Part shown: in pieces, positions 52,779-61,136 of the stretch
How the letters are laid out: every line of letters begins with the position of its first letter
How positions within the stretch are numbered: position 1 is the first letter of the stretch
Assembly (NCBI GenBank): GCA_023460855.1
Contig: JAEWOS010000012.1
Location: 36,011 to 100,010, forward strand
Direction of reading: 5' to 3'
DNA: 64,000 nt
DNA from: Bacteroidota bacterium
GTDB taxonomy: Bacteria > Bacteroidota > Bacteroidia > Flavobacteriales > Weeksellaceae
Notes under the pieces: model-generated
What the model was told of the DNA's origin: nothing
Databases searched by the model: none
The model's input: only the letters and a program-made list of their open reading frames with translations
Translations under genes and position numbers: made by a program

Positions 52779-53447
52779 ATGAAGAAAATAATATTTACAA
52801 TTTGCTTCCTGCCCTTTATTTCATTAGCCGCACAAAACGGCAAGGTGGGAATTAATACACAAACGCCTGCCGAAACACTCGATGTGAACGGAAAAACTCA
52901 CGCTAAAGCTGTATTTCTCAGAAATCCTGGTGAACCTCAGGAAAGCGGCGGTACTTTCCTCGCCTCTGCAAACTCTGCGGTAAATACTTCAATGCAACGC
53001 TATCCCAGCGATAAGAAATTGTTCAATTATTTCAATCTTACATTCAATAATGTTAACAACGACGGAATAGCCGACTACAACACCAAAGTGTCTACTACTG
53101 AATTTATTTTAGTGGTTCATAACTATTCATTTCAAACATCTTCCGGTACAACCAATGTAAGCCTGGATTATACTACTGGGCAAAACAACAGACAAAGTTC
53201 TCCGGACATAGCTACCTTTAAGGGAGCCGACGGTTTCTGGCATATCAGAGCGAGATTTCCCAACAGCAAATTCGTGAACGGTAGCGGAGCTTCAGCAGAT
53301 GCAAATGACAGGTTTACCATCAAACTGTATATGGTTGCGTATCGCTATCTGATCACCAAACAAAATATTCCTAATCAGTCAACAAATTTAGGAGGAACGG
53401 ATGGAAGCGGAACAACTTACGCGATACCTAAACCGAATGGTTTCTAG
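52779..53447 (+). CDS. Secreted protein, paralogue 3 of 3
   Basis: The 222-aa protein has a signal peptide (IIFTICFLPFISLAAQ) and the opening KVGINTQTPAETLDVNGKTH. EFILVVHNYSFQTSS corresponds to the shared strand of the other two. It is 11 bp after paralogue 2 and ends the operon, with a terminator 45 bp on. The tandem triplication with divergence suggests different ligands or mutual assembly; both are inference. Confidence 0.7.
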   Translation: MKKIIFTICFLPFISLAAQNGKVGINTQTPAETLDVNGKTHAKAVFLRNPGEPQESGGTFLASANSAVNTSMQRYPSDKKLFNYFNLTFNNVNNDGIADYNTKVSTTEFILVVHNYSFQTSSGTTNVSLDYTTGQNNRQSSPDIATFKGADGFWHIRARFPNSKFVNGSGASADANDRFTIKLYMVAYRYLITKQNIPNQSTNLGGTDGSGTTYAIPKPNGF

Positions 53448-53491
53448 AAAAAAATAACACAAATGATGATTAGCTTTCTGCTGACCTTTAC

Positions 53492-53518
53492 AAATCCGCA
53501 CTCTTTTTGTGCGGATTT
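53492..53518 (+). terminator. Terminator of the secreted-protein operon
   Basis: AAATCCGCAC (53492-53501) pairs perfectly with GTGCGGATTT (53509-53518), with a 7-nt loop. The following sequence is T/A-rich. Confidence 0.85.
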
Positions 53519-53575
53519 CAAATTTTATTATTAGTAGTTTTAGAATTAGATCTGAAAATCGAAAAGTATAAAAAT

Positions 53576-53605
53576 TTCAGAACAAATTACCACGCATTCA
53601 GAACA
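53576..53605 (+). promoter_or_regulatory. LytTR-type direct repeat, site 2
   Basis: TTCAGAACA at 53576-53584 and again at 53597-53605, 21 bp apart, as in site 1. A -7-like box TACTTTTA starts at 53634, exactly 37 bp after the second half, as in site 1. Confidence 0.7.
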
Positions 53606-53645
53606 TTTTTCTATTCTGATGCTACAGAAGCTATACTTTTAAAGT

Positions 53646-53782
53646 ACTGAAAACACCATTAAATAACCAACCAAAACCTTCATTGATTTCCAATGGGAAT
53701 AAACATGAGAAAATGAATACTTTGGGTAAAGTCTAATAACCAATGAACCAATCCACACTACTTAATAAGTGTGGATTTTTTT
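53646..53782 (+). ncRNA. Candidate LytTR-controlled small RNA
   Basis: The promoter-like arrangement at site 2 (-7 box 53634-53641) is followed by about 137 nt with no open frame beyond a few codons. It ends in a perfect 10-bp terminator hairpin (AATCCACACT / AGTGTGGATT, 53750-53777) with a T run to about 53782. The unit is therefore a small RNA or a very short peptide transcript under the same control as the secreted-protein operon. Start and length are predicted only. Confidence 0.5.
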
Positions 53783-53798
53783 GAATGAAATAAAGAAA

Positions 53799-53821
53799 AA
53801 AGACAGCCCGATGCTGTCTTT
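53799..53821 (-). terminator. Terminator of the T9SS-sorted protein gene
   Basis: AAAGACAGC / GCTGTCTTT, 9-bp stem with a 5-nt loop, and a T run on the minus strand; it lies 25 bp after the stop of the 53846 gene. Confidence 0.85.
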
Positions 53822-53845
53822 AATTATTGGTCCAGAAAAACAGTT

Positions 53846-54748
53846 TTACTTCTTAACAATTCTTCTGGACTCCGTAGTGCCGTCTTTAAATTTTACCTGC
53901 ATTACGTACACACCTGCTGACAACGATTTTACATCAAATGCATCTTCTCTTAAAACTGTTTTTCTAACTAGTTTTCCAGCCATATCAAATAAAACAACCT
54001 GCTCCACGCTGTTCTCAGATTTAACGTAAACAAAATCTGAAGCCGGGTTCGGATAGATTTGCAGACTTTCAGAAGCTGCAACTTCTGCGGTTCCTAAAAC
54101 CGCCAGTGCGGAAACCTGCACATTGTCTACAGCTGAAGCTAAAGTGGCACTGCCACCGCTCAGGAAATCCAGTTCGTCCGGGCTTTTTCCGGCAGTTCCG
54201 GCAAAAGGTCCAAAAGATACGCCATTGATGGATACATTGGAGGACCCGCTTGCTGCATCATAATACAGAATACAGTCGTACCAGGTATTTGCAGTTGCAA
54301 CGGGTAATAAAGTAGCTGCGGCGGGAAGTGTGTCGTTGTTATATGCTATCGCACCGGTCGCACCATCGTACGCAATAGTACCAACCACAAAATAGCCTGA
54401 CCCGCCTGCATAAATTTGCATGGCAGTAGTTCCGGGCGTACTGCCGGTATACAGGCTGAAATTAACCTGCAGAATGTTATTGGCAGGATTTCTGGATGCC
54501 CATGGCAGTGCCTTATAGATCCACATTGGATCAATATCGGTACGCACAAACCTGAGAGATTTCCCATGAGTTGCAGGAGTAACATCTCCAATTTGTGCCT
54601 GTGCCGCAGTTGCACCGTCTCTGCTCCAGCCACCCTGTCCTTCAGCGTTTCCGTTAGGATACGAATTGAAATTATCCGACCAGAGCACCTGTCCGAAAGC
54701 AGTTGAAAATGTAATAACAACCGCCAAAAGAGTAAAAAGTTATTTCAT
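53846..54748 (-). pseudogene. T9SS-sorted secreted protein with a stop codon in its signal peptide
   Basis: The natural start is the ATG at 54748, but codon 3 is TAA (ATGAAATAACTTTTTACTC). One base change would restore M-K-K-L-F-T-L-L-A-V-V and a normal signal peptide (ending FSTAFGQ). The rest (from a TTG at 54727, 293 aa) is intact: a secreted jelly-roll-like domain (LWSDNFNSYPNGNAEGQGGW) and a C-terminal type A sorting domain (LQIYPNPASDFVYVKSE ... LSAGVYVMQVKFKDG ... RIVKK) that would direct export by the type IX system. Either an inactivated gene, a sequencing error, or a gene started at TTG with a short signal. Confidence 0.65.
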
Positions 54749-54957
54749 AATAAAAAAAATTAATTGTGATAAATTAAAGGTAGAAAAAAAGTAATTCGGG
54801 ATTAAAATTTTTTTTACAAACAATCAAAGAATTTTTTCGATAAAAAATCATTTAATATTTGTATTCATTAATCACAATCAGTCTATAACTTTTCCCGTGC
54901 AGGATTCATTCAGTGTCAATGGACTGCAAATTTCTTAGAAATCAGCACAATATATTG

Positions 54958-54988
54958 TTTGCCAATTCGAAAATATTGAGTACTTTTG
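54958..54988 (+). promoter_or_regulatory. Promoter of the rplKAJL operon
   Basis: TTTG (54958-54961), 19-bp spacer, TACTTTTG (54981-54988), a perfect TAnnTTTG. It gives rplK its own start site, now that it is cut off from nusG. A leader of about 90 nt follows. Confidence 0.75.
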
Positions 54989-54998
54989 CACACTCAAA

Positions 54999-55033
54999 AT
55001 ACCGTAATGTGAGGTGAGATAAACATACGGTAT
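54999..55033 (+). promoter_or_regulatory. Leader hairpin before rplK
   Basis: ATACCGTA pairs with TACGGTAT around a 19-nt loop in the 5' leader. Autoregulatory binding of L1 or L11-type proteins to such leaders is known in other bacteria, but the binding site here is not established. Confidence 0.35.
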
Positions 55034-55085
55034 GAATAAATAATGCTTCCAAACTCATTAATTATTCAATTTTTAAAAACAAAAA

Positions 55086-55529
55086 ATGGCTAAAAAAGTC
55101 TTTAAAATGGTAAAACTTCAGGTGAAGGGTGGCGCTGCTAACCCGTCTCCGCCAGTAGGCCCGGCACTCGGTTCTGCAGGTGTGAACATCATGGAGTTTT
55201 GTAAGCAATTTAACGGAAGAACCCAGGACAAGCCAGGACAGGTGTTACCGGTAGTAATTACCGTGTACGAGGACAAATCTTTTGAATTTGTCATCAAAAC
55301 CCCTCCTGCAGCTGTTCAGTTGCTCGATGCAGCTAAACTGAAGGGCGGTTCCGGAGAACCAAACAGAAACAAAGTAGGCGCAGTATCCTGGGATCAGATC
55401 AAAAAGATCGCTGAGGATAAAATGACCGACCTGAACTGCTTCACTATCGAATCAGCAATGAGCATGGTAGCAGGAACAGCAAGATCAATGGGCCTTAGAG
55501 TAACAGGACAGAAACCGGCTAACGCGTAA
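55086..55529 (+). CDS. rplK: Ribosomal protein L11
   Basis: Forms the GTPase-associated centre with 23S rRNA. The 147-aa protein opens MAKKVFKMVKLQVKGGAANP and has the conserved PSPPVGPALGSAGVNIMEFC. The C-terminal RNA-binding domain ends SMGLRVTGQKPANA. Usually it follows nusG; here it is 6.2 kb beyond it. Confidence 0.97.
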   Translation: MAKKVFKMVKLQVKGGAANPSPPVGPALGSAGVNIMEFCKQFNGRTQDKPGQVLPVVITVYEDKSFEFVIKTPPAAVQLLDAAKLKGGSGEPNRNKVGAVSWDQIKKIAEDKMTDLNCFTIESAMSMVAGTARSMGLRVTGQKPANA

Positions 55530-55540
55530 ATTTTATTGAA

Positions 55541-56233
55541 ATGGCAAAACTGACAAAGAAACAAAAGAAAGCGCACAGCAAGGTTGAAAAAGGCCGCATT
55601 TATAATCTGGAAGAAGCTTCTGCACTTGTAAAAGAAGTGAACACTACCAAATTTGATGCATCAGTAGATATCGCTGTGAGACTTGGTGTTGATCCAAGAA
55701 AAGCGAACCAGATGGTAAGAGGTGTTGTATCCCTTCCACACGGTACCGGTAAAGATGTAAGAGTTCTTGCTCTTGTAACTCCGGATAAAGAAGCTGAAGC
55801 TAAGGAAGCGGGTGCTGATTATGTAGGTCTTGATGAATATCTTGATAAAATTAAAGGTGGCTGGACAGATGTTGACGTTATCGTAACAATGCCGGCTGTA
55901 ATGGGAAAACTGGGTCCTTTGGGACGTGTACTTGGACCAAGAGGTCTGATGCCAAATCCGAAATCAGGAACGGTTACCATGGAAATCGGGAAAGCTGTAG
56001 GTGAAGTGAAGTCCGGTAAAATCGATTTCAAAGTTGACAAATACGGAATTGTACACGCTGCAATCGGTAAAGTATCGTTTGATGCTGCTAAACTGAAGGA
56101 CAATGCTTCAGAACTGCTGCATACACTTCAGAAACTGAAGCCAACAGCCGCTAAAGGAACGTATGTGAAGTCCATCTACATGTCTTCTACGATGAGTCCT
56201 GGAATTTCGATTGACACCAAAGCTGTAAACTAA
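55541..56233 (+). CDS. rplA: Ribosomal protein L1
   Basis: Part of the L1 stalk that moves tRNA out of the E site; a translational repressor of its own operon in many bacteria. The 230-aa protein includes RLGVDPRKANQMVRGVVSLP, LVTPDKEAEAKEAGADYVGL and MPNPKSGTVT, all standard. It begins 11 bp after rplK. Confidence 0.97.
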   Translation: MAKLTKKQKKAHSKVEKGRIYNLEEASALVKEVNTTKFDASVDIAVRLGVDPRKANQMVRGVVSLPHGTGKDVRVLALVTPDKEAEAKEAGADYVGLDEYLDKIKGGWTDVDVIVTMPAVMGKLGPLGRVLGPRGLMPNPKSGTVTMEIGKAVGEVKSGKIDFKVDKYGIVHAAIGKVSFDAAKLKDNASELLHTLQKLKPTAAKGTYVKSIYMSSTMSPGISIDTKAVN

Positions 56234-56251
56234 CTTTTAATTCCTAAAACA

Positions 56252-56869
56252 ATGACAAAAGACCAAAAAATTGTAGCGATACAGGAGATTAAAGATTTGC
56301 TTCAGGATGCAAAAGTAGTTTATGTAGCAGATCTTGACGGACTGAATTCCGGAAGGACTTCAGATTTCAGAAGACAGGCTTTCAAAAACAACATCAAAGT
56401 AAAAGTGGTTAAAAATACCCTTTTGCAAAAGGCGATGGAACAGATTGAGGGTGTGGATTATTCTGAAATGTATGAATCTTTCAAAGGAAACTCTGCCCTG
56501 TTAATTTCTGAAACAGCTAACGCACCTGCGAAACTGATTAAAGATTTCCGTAAGAAGGAAGAAAAACCTTTACTAAAGTCTGCTTATCTTCAGGAAACTT
56601 TCTACGTTGGCGACAACAATCTTGAAACTCTTGCGAGCATCAAATCAAAAGAAGAGATGCTTGGAGAAATCATCGGATTGCTTCAGTCACCAATTCAAAG
56701 ACTTGTTTCTGCATTACAGAACAAGCCTGAAACTGTGGAAGCTAAAGCTGATGATGCAGCTCCTGCTGCTGAAGAAACTGCAGCTCCTGCAGAGGAAGCA
56801 AAAACCGAAGAAGCACCGGCTGCTGATGCTCCGGAAGCTGCAGAAGGAGAAGCTCCTGCTGCTGAATAA
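56252..56869 (+). CDS. rplJ: Ribosomal protein L10 with acidic Ala/Glu tail
   Basis: Anchors the L7/L12 dimers to the ribosome. Residues 1-165 are a normal L10 (YVADLDGLNSGRTSDFRRQA; KNTLLQKAMEQIEGVDY; LQSPIQRLVSALQNK). The last roughly 40 residues are an Ala/Glu/Pro-rich tail (AAPAEEAKTEEAPAADAPEA and similar), making 205 aa against the usual 165-175. The tail resembles in composition the acidic hinge tails of archaeal/eukaryal P0. Coupled with rplL downstream. Confidence 0.95.
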   Translation: MTKDQKIVAIQEIKDLLQDAKVVYVADLDGLNSGRTSDFRRQAFKNNIKVKVVKNTLLQKAMEQIEGVDYSEMYESFKGNSALLISETANAPAKLIKDFRKKEEKPLLKSAYLQETFYVGDNNLETLASIKSKEEMLGEIIGLLQSPIQRLVSALQNKPETVEAKADDAAPAAEETAAPAEEAKTEEAPAADAPEAAEGEAPAAE

Positions 56870-56915
56870 TACACACACTTAAAAATCATATTTCAACAAT
56901 TAAAACATTATTACA

Positions 56916-57287
56916 ATGTCAGATCTAAAAAACCTAGCGGAAACGCTTGTTAACCTAACAGTAAAAGACGTAAACGAATTGGCAACCATCCTTAAGGATG
57001 AATACGGCATCGAGCCTGCTGCAGCTGCAGTAATGGTATCAGGTGGTGCTGGTGGCGGTGAAGCTGCTGAAGAAAAATCAGAATTCGACGTAATCCTGAA
57101 ATCAGCAGGTGCATCTAAACTTGCGATCGTTAAGCTTGTAAAAGACCTTACAGGTGCAGGACTTAAAGATGCTAAAGATATCGTAGACAGCGCTCCGGCT
57201 CCAATCAAGCAGGGAATCGCTAAAGACGAAGCTGAAGCACTTAAGAAGCAACTGGAAGAAGCAGGTGCAGAAGTTGAGCTGAAGTAA
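56916..57287 (+). CDS. rplL: Ribosomal protein L7/L12
   Basis: Multi-copy stalk protein that recruits translation factors. The 123-aa protein has the N-terminal dimerisation part (LAETLVNLTVKDVNELATIL), an Ala/Gly hinge (AAAAVMVSGGAGGGEAAEE) and the C-terminal domain (VKLVKDLTGAGLKDAKDIVD; AEALKKQLEEAGAEVELK). It is the last gene before the terminator at 57313. Confidence 0.97.
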   Translation: MSDLKNLAETLVNLTVKDVNELATILKDEYGIEPAAAAVMVSGGAGGGEAAEEKSEFDVILKSAGASKLAIVKLVKDLTGAGLKDAKDIVDSAPAPIKQGIAKDEAEALKKQLEEAGAEVELK

Positions 57288-57312
57288 TTTTCTTTTACTC
57301 AAAAATAGTGAG

Positions 57313-57340
57313 AAAGGCTTTCCGCAAGGGAGGCCTTTTT
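57313..57340 (+). terminator. Terminator of rplKAJL
   Basis: AAAGGCTTTCC pairs with GGGAGGCCTTT (with G-U wobbles) around a GCAA tetraloop, followed by T runs. It cuts rplL off from rpoB, which in most bacteria shares its transcript. Confidence 0.88.
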
Positions 57341-57518
57341 AGTTTTTTTTACCTTTTATTAATTTTTTGAGCTACCGGTCATAAACTGGATGCTTTCCTA
57401 GTAATCCATAATTTTGTACCTTAATAATCTACGAAAAGTTTTTTGTCGACCAATAACCATATGAAAATTCAGGATTGAGATATCATCAGAAAACTGAGCA
57501 GATGAAAAAACTGAGCAG

Positions 57519-57827
57519 ATGAAAAAAAATTACTCCAGTTCTTCGGGGTTTCTTATTGCCCAGCGCAGATGGTTTGCAGGCACAAATCAACAGGGCAACT
57601 TCGCCGCAGTTTTCCTCAAGCACAGATGCACCACAACGCTTAACGGTGTGCAGGTGCGAAGACAAATGACCATCGGCAAAATGGCACTACTGGCGCTCCT
57701 TTTTCTTTCTGTAGAACGTATCAAACAGGATATACCCTGTTGGTGATCCAGATCAGACGGCGCCAATCAGTCTGTTACGTATACGTTCTCTGTGCCACCA
57801 ACTGATCGCGAACGCCTTAACAAATAA
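57519..57827 (+). pseudogene. Possible remnant of a secreted-protein gene
   Basis: One frame gives MKKITPVLRGFLLPSADGLQ (if one A is dropped from the A-run), reminiscent of a signal peptide ending in LQAQ. Further on, another frame gives SVTYTFSVPPTDRERLNK with a stop at 57827, directly before a strong terminator. The stretches lie in different frames with stops between, so the gene, if it ever existed, is dead. Low confidence; the 75-codon frame at 57519 in the reading as given has no plausible protein character. Confidence 0.25.
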
Positions 57828-57840
57828 CATATATTATAGA

Positions 57841-57866
57841 AACCACTTCTTCGGAGGTGGTTTTTT
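57841..57866 (+). terminator. Strong UUCG-loop terminator
   Basis: AACCACTTC-TTCG-GAGGTGGTT forms a 9-bp stem with UUCG loop (with one U-G pair) and a run of six T. It has no intact gene directly upstream, only the decayed frame. Confidence 0.85.
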
Positions 57867-58002
57867 ATTGCAGAACCACTCCCGAAAGTACATAGCGCAG
57901 AACCGAAATAAGCTGATGATGTGTTTTCCGCAGGGATTTTTCTTATCTTCGCTTTCTTAGCGGAAGCCTGAACAAAGCACATGGAATATCCGCCCTTATT
58001 TT

Positions 58003-60178
58003 ATGCAGTATATTGATTGCCACAGAGAACAGATTCATATACCGGGAAGCATTCAGAGTTTCGGCTATATGCTGGGCCTGGATGAAAAAACGAAAAAAAA
58101 TAAAATTTTACAGTTCCAATATTTCAGAACTGTTCCGCATTACGGAAGACATTCTTGACCACACGCCAGAATACTTCCCCGATTTCTTTTTTCCGGTGCT
58201 GGAATCGGCTCATTATCAGAAAATTTACCTGAAACTCACAGAGCCCGTAAAATACTACGACCGTATTATCATCGGTGAAAAACCTTACCACTTTACTATT
58301 TATAAAAGCGGAACATCCATTTTTCTGGAATTTGAAGAAACCGATGAGGCAGTAAAGGAAATCACCAACAGCCTGAAGTTTTTCAACATGGCGAAGGAAA
58401 ATGACGATTCGCTTGAGATTTGGGAGGAACTCACCAAACTGCTCCGGGCAACCATCGATTATGACCGCGTGATGATTTATCAGTTTCTGGAGGACGGCAT
58501 CGGAAATGTAATTGCAGAATCCAAACATCCGGAAATGGAAAGCTACCTGCACCTGTATTATCCGGAAAGCGATATCCCGAAACAGGCAAGAGCACTTTAT
58601 CTCCAAAATACGAGAAGAATATTCAGTAATATTTACGAACCGGAAATTCCGATATTCTCCACAGACAGCAATCCGGTTGACCTTACCGATTCCGAACTGC
58701 GCAGCATGTCGCCAGTTCATGCAGAATATTTGAAAAATTCCGGGGTGAGTTCCAGTTTCAGCATTTCAATCATTGTCGATAATAAACTCTGGGGACTGGT
58801 TACCTGCCACAGCGCGAGACCAAAACATATAGAATTACAGGACAGAATATTTGCAGAAATTTTGACAAGCATCGCAGTCAGTCAGTTCACCAAAACCCTT
58901 TCGCGTGCCGAATTCCGGTCTTTGCAGGATGTTGAAAATCAGTTTACTAACATCCGGAGGAAACTCGCAAAAGAAACTGATATTTTTAAAGCGATCTCAT
59001 CTTCTGCGGAGCAGATGCTCAAACTTATTGGAAGCAACGGTTTTGCAGTATTTGAAGGCGACCGGAACGCCGCTTTCGGAGACATTCCGGCTAGAGAAAA
59101 CTGGCAGTACGAAATAATTCAGGTATTCGAGGACGAAGAAAGGACGCACAGTTCGAGAGACTTTTTCTATGACGAAGAAGCCGGTGATCAAAACAAAGCA
59201 GCAGGTTTCCTGGCAGTGAAATTCAATGATCTTTTTCTCGTTTGGTTTCGGAATGAATTCCGGGAGCACATTAACTGGGCAGGAAATCCAGCAAAGGAAT
59301 TCAGGCTTGAAAAAAAGAACGGTGAAGAGCAAATGGTGGTTTCTCCGAGGACGTCGTTTCAGGTTTTTTCGGAACAGACCAAGGGAAAATCGAGAGCGTG
59401 GAGTACTGCCGATCAGCAAAAAGCAGAACAGGTTCAGGAATTGCTTTCCGAGCTTACTGCCAATTATTATCAGAAGATTTTCTCACTGAATGAAGATCTC
59501 ACCCGGCTGAATAACGAACTGCACAGTTTTTCCTATACGGTTGCGCATGATCTTACCAATCCGCTCACTTCACTGAAGCTGAACGCGCAGATGCTCGAAC
59601 GGAAAAAAGACATTGATGCCGGAACTAAAGAAGTACTTGGAAAAATTGTGGAACAGGCAGATCACATGGATGCACTTATATCTAAAATTTTGGATATCAG
59701 CAAATTGCAGTCCGCTTCGGTCAACATGGATGAAGTGTCTGTTTCAGCTGCCGTAATGCGAATCCGGGACGAACTGAAAGCTCAACATGAGGACGTTGAT
59801 GTTATTCTGAAAGTAGATGATCTTCCGGCTGTTTATGGCGATGAGATCCCTGTGTACCAGGTTTTTGCGAATGTAATTTCCAATGCGCTAAAATATTCAG
59901 CAAAAGAGCAAAATCCGATCGTAAAAATCAATGGTGAAAATACCGGCACCGAAACAGTGTACACCGTTGAAGACAACGGAATCGGGATTCCTGAAGATGA
60001 AATTGGTAAGATATTCAATTTGTTCGGCAGAATGCAGAATGCTGCAGATTACGAAGGCAACGGCGTCGGACTTGCAATTGCAAAAAACCTCATGACCAAA
60101 ATGGGAGGCGCTATTGACGTAGAAAGCAAAGAGGGCGAATATACGCGCGTTACCTTAACATTCAAAACGATTAATTAA
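58003..60178 (+). pseudogene. bphP: Bacteriophytochrome histidine kinase with a 1-bp frameshift near the N-terminus
   Basis: A red/far-red photoreceptor kinase. The ATG at 58003 reads MQYIDCHREQIHIPGSIQSF, the canonical N-terminus with the biliverdin-attaching Cys (residue 6). At the A8 run (58093-58100) the frame shifts; with seven A it would continue TKKIKFYSSNISELFRI in frame. The remainder has PAS, GAF (PESDIPKQARALYL; SPVHAEYLKNSGVSSSFS; LVTCHSARP), PHY (PRTSF tongue motif), HisKA (YTVAHDLTNPLT) and HATPase (NVISNALKYS; DNGIGIPEDE; GNGVGLAIAK). Reconstituted length is about 724 aa. Either a slippage-prone on/off gene, a mutation or a sequencing error; the alternative start at 58013 would lack the chromophore Cys. 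Confidence 0.85.
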
Positions 60179-60760
60179 ATGACCACTTCTGAATATATCA
60201 AGGAGCATACGAAGCAATACCACGGCAAAATCGAAAACGTAATGAACTCCGAGCAGATTTTTCAGCCGGATTACTCGCGCGACGATTATTTTAAGTTTCT
60301 GAACGTTCAGTTACAGTTTCTGGAAATGTTTGAAGAAAAAGTTTTTGATTTACTGCAACCCGAATGGAATGACACATTGCAACTGCCGTTACGCAAGAAA
60401 CTGGCTGTTCTTAAGAACGAACTTTACGAAAACGGGCAAAAAAATGAATCCGCAACTGCGCCTTTTTCTGCTCCTCTTTCAAAGATGCAGGCTCTGGGAA
60501 TTCTGTATGTTTCGGAAGGTTCCAGTCTGGGCGGAAATGTGATCCGCAAAGCGCTTCAGAAAAATGCAGCTTTCCATAACCACGATTTTCAGTTCTTGAA
60601 TTGCTACGGTGACAAAACCGGTGAAATGTGGAAGCAACTGACCGGCTTTCTTAACGGCTGTGAAGAAAACCGCGAAGAAATTTTAGATGGCGCTCTTCTC
60701 GCTTACCGCAACCTCATCAGAATTGCCATAGAAAAGTATTATCCGGCAGTTCTTAACTAA
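60179..60760 (+). CDS. bphO: Heme oxygenase, biliverdin-producing
   Basis: Cleaves heme to biliverdin, iron and CO, which would supply the chromophore for the adjacent bacteriophytochrome. The 193-aa protein has the N-terminal helix TSEYIKEHTKQYHGKIENVM with candidate heme-ligand His residues and the family motif LGILYVSEGSSLGGNVIRKA (about residue 103-122), matching 'LGvLYVlEGStLGg.vi'. Its ATG directly abuts the bphP stop, so they are co-translated. It is intact. Confidence 0.9.
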   Translation: MTTSEYIKEHTKQYHGKIENVMNSEQIFQPDYSRDDYFKFLNVQLQFLEMFEEKVFDLLQPEWNDTLQLPLRKKLAVLKNELYENGQKNESATAPFSAPLSKMQALGILYVSEGSSLGGNVIRKALQKNAAFHNHDFQFLNCYGDKTGEMWKQLTGFLNGCEENREEILDGALLAYRNLIRIAIEKYYPAVLN

Positions 60761-60783
60761 TACTGGTGCGCTTACAAAAATTA

Positions 60784-60815
60784 TTTGGTAATTGCAATTG
60801 TTTTTCTTATCTTTG
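60784..60815 (+). promoter_or_regulatory. Promoter of rpoB
   Basis: TTTG (60784-60787), 20-bp spacer, TATCTTTG (60808-60815), a perfect TAnnTTTG. The leader to the rpoB ATG is about 315 nt and contains no gene. TTTTGGCGC (60822-60830) is complementary to GCGCCAAAA (61031-61039), so the leader may fold back over about 200 nt. Confidence 0.7.
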
Positions 60816-61136
60816 CAGTCCTTTTGGCGCACTTAATCTTTTGTAAATCTGTAAAATAGTAATAATCAGCTCTTTCGGCTTGGCCGTCAGGGATTTTTTG
60901 CATTTTACATTACTTCAGTTTATTTCGTCACAGGGAAAAATATTTTGCACTACTCCGTGAAAAGATATACCGGCGTTGCAGTTAGAAAGAGCCAGGATCA
61001 AAGAAAAAAGAGCAAAGACTACTTCTGATAGCGCCAAAAATCAAACAGTCTTCCATCTTTGGACTTCTATTCCTTCCCTTTCTGATATTTTTTAAATCAA
61101 AATATTTTTTAACCAACACTTTTTTTATTACTTCTT

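Larger units (their letters stand above)
57341..58002. other. Gene-poor region with a decayed open frame
   Basis: About 660 bp. A 17-bp tandem repeat AAACTGAGCAGATGAAA (57491-57524) lies before a broken frame at 57519-57827, and a UUCG-capped terminator (57841-57866) follows. The leader just before bphP has a possible -7-like TATCTTCG (57944-57951). Confidence 0.5.

Noticed and set aside
57519..57746. A 75-codon plus-strand frame as an intact small gene
   Set aside because: The encoded sequence looks random. The signal-peptide-like reading needs a frame change, so I list it only as a possible remnant.
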